Positions 20,367-25,298 of a stretch of 25,298 nucleotides of DNA are shown here, piece by piece. The notes under the pieces were generated by a model. It was not told the DNA's origin and did not search any database. It saw only the letters and a list, made by a program, of their open reading frames with translations. This DNA comes from Saccoglossus kowalevskii (taxonomy: Eukaryota > Hemichordata > Enteropneusta > Harrimaniidae): the NCBI RefSeq assembly GCF_000003605.2, contig NW_003149766.1:573034-598331 (forward strand), given 5' to 3'. A program made the position numbers and the translations under genes. Position 1 is the stretch's first letter. The number at the start of each line of letters is the position of its first letter.

Positions 20367-21243
20367 TTGATTCAATCCAGAATTCAAGTGTCTATGGACA
20401 AAAGTGTAGGGGTCCTAGGTACCGTGAGATGTGGATCCATGTTCTGGGGCCTAGCCCCCACTGTCCTTTCCGGACCAAAGATGAATACGATGGCGGAAAA
20501 GTTACACAGGGAAGAAGTTGCGCGCATAATGAAAGCCAGTCGCAAAGCCGTGGATGCAGCCTCATGATTAGTTGATCGTAGAGGACAGTGATCTTGGTTC
20601 ATCGCTGACATAAAGTCCTGTTATCGCTCAGCAATTCAGGCAAGCATTCAATTGAGATATCAACAACAGTTCAGCTACCTGTCGAACAAAATGGCTATCC
20701 AGTTAAAGGGAGTGTATAGAACTAGGAAAAGTTGGTTTGGATGAAAAAAGAATCAAGATGGCTTTTGGACTTACAGTGTCCGATGTGAATGCGTGTCTAG
20801 TGGCTCATTTTCCAAAGTTAAAAGATGGCGGTGGATACATACATCACTTCCACTATTTCACTCTAGTCTACGCCGTCAGCCATTTTCCTTTTCAATGCAA
20901 CACATGATTGATAGGGCTTAATTAAATAATTGAAAGATATTGAAATAATGATGAAATAATTGATTCTATTTTGGCGATGATTTCACCCCATACAATTGTG
21001 CTGGTGCTTTGTTATATTTCACATGATTTTGCTTATACAGTGTTCTTAAATGAAATGCATTTTCTAAACTTGTTTTGAATATTATTTTCAGCCTTGACCT
21101 TGGCATCATTATTGATGGAGACTACTCGTCTTCCAAAAAAGATATCATTTTAGCCCTTGATCCAATCAAGAGGAAAATTGATGATCTACTATTTAAAGTT
21201 GAATTAATGGCCATCATTTATACCGTAAATGTCATCTACTGAT
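20367..21243 (+). pseudogene. Pieces of an unrecognised plus-strand gene with terminal exon
   Basis: Three protein-like pieces follow each other. 20367-20567 ends with MAEKLHREEVARIMKASRKA, a helical, charged stretch. 20707-20907 reads IELGKVGLDEKRIKMAFGL and then ACLVAHFPKLKDGGGY. The pattern FPKL-x-x-GGG reminds me of uncharacterised multicopy invertebrate and fish proteins, some annotated as G2E3-like, but that is a weak recollection. 21092-21243 follows a good acceptor (TTATTTTCAG), reads LDLGIIIDGDYSSSKKDIIL, and ends at TGA directly before AATAAA. No donor could be assigned between the second and third pieces, and the first two are in different frames. Either the gene is decayed or the exon borders are wrong. 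Confidence 0.35.
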
Positions 21244-21253
21244 AATAAATAAA
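21244..21253 (+). terminator. Poly(A) signals, two overlapping AATAAA
   Basis: AATAAATAAA starts two bases after the TGA of the last exon. This supports a real 3' end, although a stop and signal so close together would leave a very short 3' UTR. Confidence 0.45.
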
Positions 21254-22782
21254 TTGTGTTTAGGCTATATTTTTATGAAACAGTATAACTATAGTTCACT
21301 AATTTTTATTCCACAAAAAACTGAAACGCAAATCTAAGGATTCTACAAGTACTTCTAAAACAATAAAGAACCAAGACGCAAAGATCAATAAAGATCAACA
21401 AGACTAGTTTATACAATTGTATAAATTTGCCTTGCAACATGTTCATACATTGATAGTTTGAATCGGGGAAACCTTTATTTACTATGTGATTTTTATTTGC
21501 AGTGTAATATAGCGGGATTACCGCACTTCCTATTCCATTGATTCTCTTTTTTTTTACTTTGCCTGGAAAGTGTCCCACGCAATTTTAAAGTATGTTGAAA
21601 TCGTGTCATGTCTTTCCAGACTATAAAGAGTATCTAGCTTGCTATATTGCACAAAATTCCAGGAAAATCACTGCCTTAACTTTGGTCTAAAATTCTGCAG
21701 AGTTATATCATACTTGGTAATTGGTTATTAATTTCTTTCTAAAACAAAACAAAACGAAACATTATTTGTGAAAAAAAGCTTGCAACAGAACTACAATATT
21801 ACTTGGTACCAAAAATATCTGCCAATACCACAAAACCATTTAGCGCCATCTTCTTTTTATAATTATATGTATTTTATTCCCAGTATTCTCAAGAGAAAAA
21901 TATTGCTTAAATCATTAAAGTGAAAAAGGAAATACTTCTATGGTAAGACAAACGTCTATAATACGACAAATCACATCTCACTCGTCAGATTTATTTTGCC
22001 TCAAAGTTAAAACGTATATACTCGAATGTCTTCTTAAACAATGTACCAACAACAGAATAAAATACAAAATTACAAACATAAATGGGGTTAAGCAGACGAC
22101 TCTCGATTCGATGTCTTGCAGTTTGAGAAAATATGCACGAGAAATGTGCCATAATTTTGAAGGCAAGCTATTTCCAAACTAGCCCTGAGTACTCGGGGCT
22201 ATTTCCAAACTGAATATTTGTACTTTATTTCAAATGCAAATTACAATTTGGCTCATTACCCAAATCGCGCATTGAAGTGTATATTATGTTCCGGATTTTT
22301 TTCTTCAAAATACTTTATTCACATGCTTCTGACAACATTTCCCCCAATTCTGCAGACAGAATTTTTTTACAAGTATAAAGAATGTCTGCCTGTGTCCGAT
22401 TTTGAATCCTTTGGCCAAAAGGAGTTGTTGGAAAGTTGCTTTCGCATATTCTTGTTTGAAAATTCCTTTAGTGTTTAATCATTGCTTTTACACCAATTTC
22501 TTTTACATTAGTTTCATCAATGTACGTTGTATATATACTGTCGCCGTTTTCACGTGACTTCTATTAACCAATTTTACTAAATAAGTTTTTATACTGTTAT
22601 TAATATCTCTACTGATATCTAGTTCCACTTCACTTGTGTTGGAGGTATTTCACTGTGAAGTGTTGAACAGAAATAATTATACATGTCCCTCTTGTTAAGA
22701 GCCAGAATAGAATCTTCAGGGGATAATATCGTCATTTAGAGTAACCAATTTCTATTAAGGATTTCTATATTATATCTTACAG
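21254..22782. other. AT-rich stretch, no gene recognised
   Basis: Only short ORFs occur (80, 86 and 90 codons on both strands), without recognisable motifs or splice context. A palindrome with direct repeats lies at 22167-22211. Confidence 0.45.
22167..22211. repeat. Near-palindrome flanked by a 14-bp direct repeat
   Basis: GCTATTTCCAAACT occurs at 22167-22180 and 22198-22211. Between and overlapping them, AGCCCTGAGTACTCGGGGCT (22181-22200) is a 20-bp palindrome with one mismatched pair. The arrangement resembles a small insertion footprint or a snap-back duplication. Confidence 0.85.
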
Positions 22783-24099
22783 GATGATTGACGAAAAAAA
22801 AAGAAGTTGGAGGGAAAGCAGAGAAAGGCCAAGACAACTCTATGAGGTTGAGGATAAAGCGGATACTGGTTGAAGAGTCTCTTATAGGGATGAGGGCACT
22901 TCCAAGTTTGAAGAGCTAAGACGGGCAAGCAGTCAAGGCAGGTTAATGAATCCTTGCAGAGTAATCATGAATTTAACACTTTGCAAGGGAGTGAGGAGAG
23001 GCTGAAGGTGGCACTAGTGGTCCAATATTGGGTTGCAGGTGAGGTGCGACAGGTGAGTATTGGTGAGAGGTGCACACAGAAGGGCTACAGCTGTTGACTA
23101 GGAGATGGCTGGCTGATTCAACACAGTATCAGCAAACAGTAAAGAAAAAAAGCCTAGTGTATGGAAACCCTGGACAAATGGATACATGCCCTTTAATACA
23201 AACCAATACAGACTGAAAAGCACCCCATAAATTACCAAAATAAAATTCCCTTTAATTTATCTTCTAGATTGCAAATCATTCAGTGACTCTGCAACGTTTA
23301 ATGCGTTTGCACTTGATGCATTAACAATGGAAAAACAAAATGTTGTGACACATACACTGTCAATGGATCATCTACTAGTGAATCAAGTTGTATCGTGGAC
23401 TCAAGGACAACGCAAAGAAACTATAATGGTATAGATTTACTAGTTTCAAATTTTGATAAGGTAAGATATTGTATTCGCCATTCACCTTTAAAATTTATAG
23501 AACTGTTTTATATGAAATTATATATTACTTGAATCAATTATCATTCTTTTTTAGGAATGTGCCAAAGATGTGTTTTTGTTTTGGACATGGCAGAAGCACT
23601 ATCAAATGGCCGGAATTTCACTTCATGTTTGACAATCCCACCAAAGATGATAGGATGTTTGATAAACAAATTGGCTGAATGTGGTTTGTCCTATGATAAT
23701 GTATATTTACAATGTTTGAACAATAAAAAAGGTAAGCAGTATTAACTAGACTCCAGCAAACTCATTGTCATGAGTTGCGTTCTTCTTCTGATAATCATTC
23801 ATTATTTGTTTGTTTTTTTACAGCAAAACCTGGTGTTTTCGTGAATTTAATAGAGACTTGTATATTGATCCATAAAACAGAATATAAAGCTCCTGATGAT
23901 GTACAGAATACAATTTTGTGGTTGAAAACAAACAAACAATGGATCAACTGTTGAAAGTATACACTAAACCAGGTGGCACTGTATTCTGTATGTACGTTAA
24001 TAATTATTAATTTGACTACATTAAGCCATACTTACCACACACCTAATTAGTAGAAAGATATCTATTGAAAACCTTGACCATTTGCGTTTACTACTGACA

Positions 24100-24640
24100 A
24101 AATTGAGGGCCCCAGCGGTGGATATGTTAAAATCAGAAAATCATTTACTTGCACTTCGTCTAATGTGGTTTACTGTATTATATGTACTCGGTGTAAAAAG
24201 TTGTATATCGGCGAAACCAGACGACGTCTATCTGACAGATTTACTGAACATCTACGCAGAGTCAAAGCCAAGAAACTTTATCATCCTGTGACTAAGCATT
24301 GCGTTACTGTGGTCCGATTGGCTAATGGTAACGACTCTATAAACGATTCAAATTAGAACAGTCACTCATTTATCAACTCTGAGTGCTTGCACCTGGTGGC
24401 ATGCATATCCAATTTCAGGCTTTACACGTGATATAATGCCCACGTGGTTCACGTGGTCTGTTGGTATAGTATTGTATTCCCGTTTCTTGTCCAGTTACAC
24501 TGACAAAGAGTTGCACTCGAAACATCTGTTCTTTCTAGCACCTGCAGTATTTTACCATTTCCCTGCTGGTCGGTTTTATTTTGTTCATTTTATAATTTGT
24601 ACTGTGGATCCATTCAAACAATTTCTTGAGTTTTCAGGTA
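24100..24640 (+). mobile_element. Penelope-like element fragment with GIY-YIG endonuclease
   Basis: One frame reads IEGPSGGYVKIRKSFTCTSS, then VVYCIICTRCKKLYIGET and RRRLSDRFTEHLRRVKAKK. This is the GIY-YIG nuclease core with the CxxC knuckle, the YIG motif and the Arg-rich helix that follows it. After a frameshift near 24300, KRFKLEQSLIYQL supplies the metal-binding Glu region and APGGMHIQFQ the usual end. The DNA after it (YTDKELHSKHLFF) resembles what I recall downstream of such elements. GIY-YIG joined to a reverse transcriptase marks Penelope-like elements; no reverse transcriptase remains here, so this is a 3' fragment. It lies in the presumed last intron of the unrecognised host gene candidate, in the same orientation. 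Confidence 0.75.
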
Positions 24641-24837
24641 TTAATGAGAATATACTTAAATATAGTTTATCATTGTAATAACAGCTTAATCATTTTTTTG
24701 ATATTTCAGTGAGTGCAGTAAAATCATGTATAGAACACTATACAAATTATATTTATTTGATGGAAGAAAACACCAACACACTTGAATGTGCCAAAATGTA
24801 CGAAATACTCGATATTTATGCAAGAAGCAGTGATGAG

Positions 24838-24921
24838 CCAGTGTGACAGAGACAGGCGCCAGTGTGACCGAGACTGAAGATAGTGTTACTGAGAGAGAGG
24901 CCAGTGTGACTGAGACGGGAT
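24838..24921 (+). repeat. 21-bp tandem repeat, four units, in a terminal exon
   Basis: Four units of 21 bases (consensus close to CCAGTGTGACTGAGACTGAG) run without gaps. In the frame that reaches the final stop they encode a seven-residue repeat, A-S-V-T-E-T-E/G. In the frame of the preceding exon part, the first unit gives a TGA, so a one-base shift separates the two. Confidence 0.9.
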
Positions 24922-25056
24922 CAGGTGTGATAGAAGCTAACAAAACAGTGAGAGAAGAACAAAATGAAATATACAATTTCTATGATGACAGCGATGATTT
25001 ATTCAGCCAATAAGAACTACTTGCAGTCTATAATGTGAGACTTTGAAAAATCTATG

Positions 25057-25062
25057 AATAAA
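25057..25062 (+). terminator. Poly(A) signal AATAAA of the right-hand gene
   Basis: AATAAA lies 43 bases past the TAA that ends the acidic repeat-containing frame, a normal position for a short 3' UTR. Confidence 0.5.
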
Positions 25063-25298
25063 AGACTAGTGAATCTGTCTGGAGGGCTTTAGATGGGCCT
25101 TATGTACGTCTCAGTGATTACACAGAATTTAGGGCCGGCTATGTATTTATGTAGCGAATCAGCAGACCATTCTTGAAGGCACTGGAAAGTGCACTCTGAA
25201 TGACTTGATTTCAGGCTATGAAGAAATTGGTTAATCGTTTCATTATACTGTGAGATTGTGAATCTCATTTGTTACCAGTAATGGGTAATTTGGCTTGG
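25063..25298. other. Right edge, no gene recognised
   Basis: No ORF or motif could be supported in these last bases. Confidence 0.5.

Larger units (their letters stand above)
22783..25013 (+). pseudogene. Unrecognised multi-exon gene candidate, possibly decayed
   Basis: The best-supported part is two exons. The first, 23555-23731 (acceptor TTTTTTAG, donor AAAG|GTAAGC), is open as RCVFVLDMAEALSNG through LAECGLSYDNVYLQCLNNKK. The second, from 23824 (acceptor TTTTTACAG), continues in correct phase with KPGVFVNLIETCILIHKTEY up to TGA at 23952. Upstream, 23268-23428 is open as CKSFSDSATFNAFALDAL, but its phase does not fit the next exon. 22783 onward follows a good acceptor and is charged (RSWRESRERPRQLYEVEDK) with an internal TGA. 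A last exon, 24710-25013, reads VKSCIEHYTNYIYLMEENTN and ECAKMYEILDIYARSSDEP. It then shifts frame into an acidic Ser/Thr/Glu repeat ending DDSDDLFSQ. Exon membership in one gene is inference. I recognise no domain. One-base shifts could be decay or sequencing error. Confidence 0.4.

Noticed and set aside
24686-24976. Minus-strand ORF with VSVTLAPVSVTLA repeats
   Set aside because: It is the reverse-strand shadow of the 21-bp repeat. The plus strand has the acceptor, the stop and the poly(A) signal.

Overview
The window is animal nuclear DNA. It is AT-rich, with long non-coding stretches and genes broken by introns that have GT..AG borders and consistent phase. There are AATAAA signals, one 50-N assembly gap, and remnants of transposon families typical of invertebrate metazoans and fish. 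I see no ribosome binding sites, operons or CRISPR. The species cannot be read from the sequence; a marine invertebrate would fit the mix of elements, but that is a guess.

Layout. 1-1.63 kb (+): three exons of a decayed gene from an uncharacterised, multicopy, transposon-associated family, with a 24-bp coding minisatellite. 3.80-4.96 kb (-): 3' half of a BEL/Pao retrotransposon pol gene (integrase plus C-terminal domain). 5.98-6.52 kb (+): fragment resembling the C-terminal part of DUF6589 proteins. 7.07-7.80 kb (-): an unrecognised 241-codon ORF, the longest in the window, in CpG-richer DNA. 10.85-11.92 kb (-): fragment of a CACTA/EnSpm-like transposase. 13.6-14.63 kb (-): hAT-like transposase pieces around the assembly gap. 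14.70-18.83 kb: an almost complete but dead ISL2EU (IS4EU) DNA transposon. 20.3-21.25 kb (+): pieces of an unrecognised gene with a terminal exon and poly(A) signal. 22.8-25.06 kb (+): an unrecognised multi-exon gene candidate, with a Penelope-like GIY-YIG endonuclease fragment in its presumed last intron and a 21-bp coding repeat in its last exon.

The best-supported unit is the ISL2EU element. It has two convergent genes: a YqaJ-type exonuclease with a C-terminal PHD finger on the plus strand, and a THAP-DDE transposase on the minus strand. They lie between inverted terminal-like segments matching at 22 of 28 positions. A 186-bp MITE with telomere-like subterminal motifs is inserted in the YqaJ first exon. 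It is flanked by a perfect 9-bp target duplication, and removing it restores the reading frame of the host exon. Both element genes carry stops and frameshifts, so the element itself could not make its proteins.

Overall the window is mostly a transposon graveyard. At least six element types can be recognised from protein motifs, plus one or two possible host genes that I cannot name. I found no clear evidence of an entirely new system. The most interesting items are the ISL2EU YqaJ/transposase pair with its nested MITE, the unnamed 3' gene, and the 241-codon ORF beside a TCTCGCGAGA palindrome.
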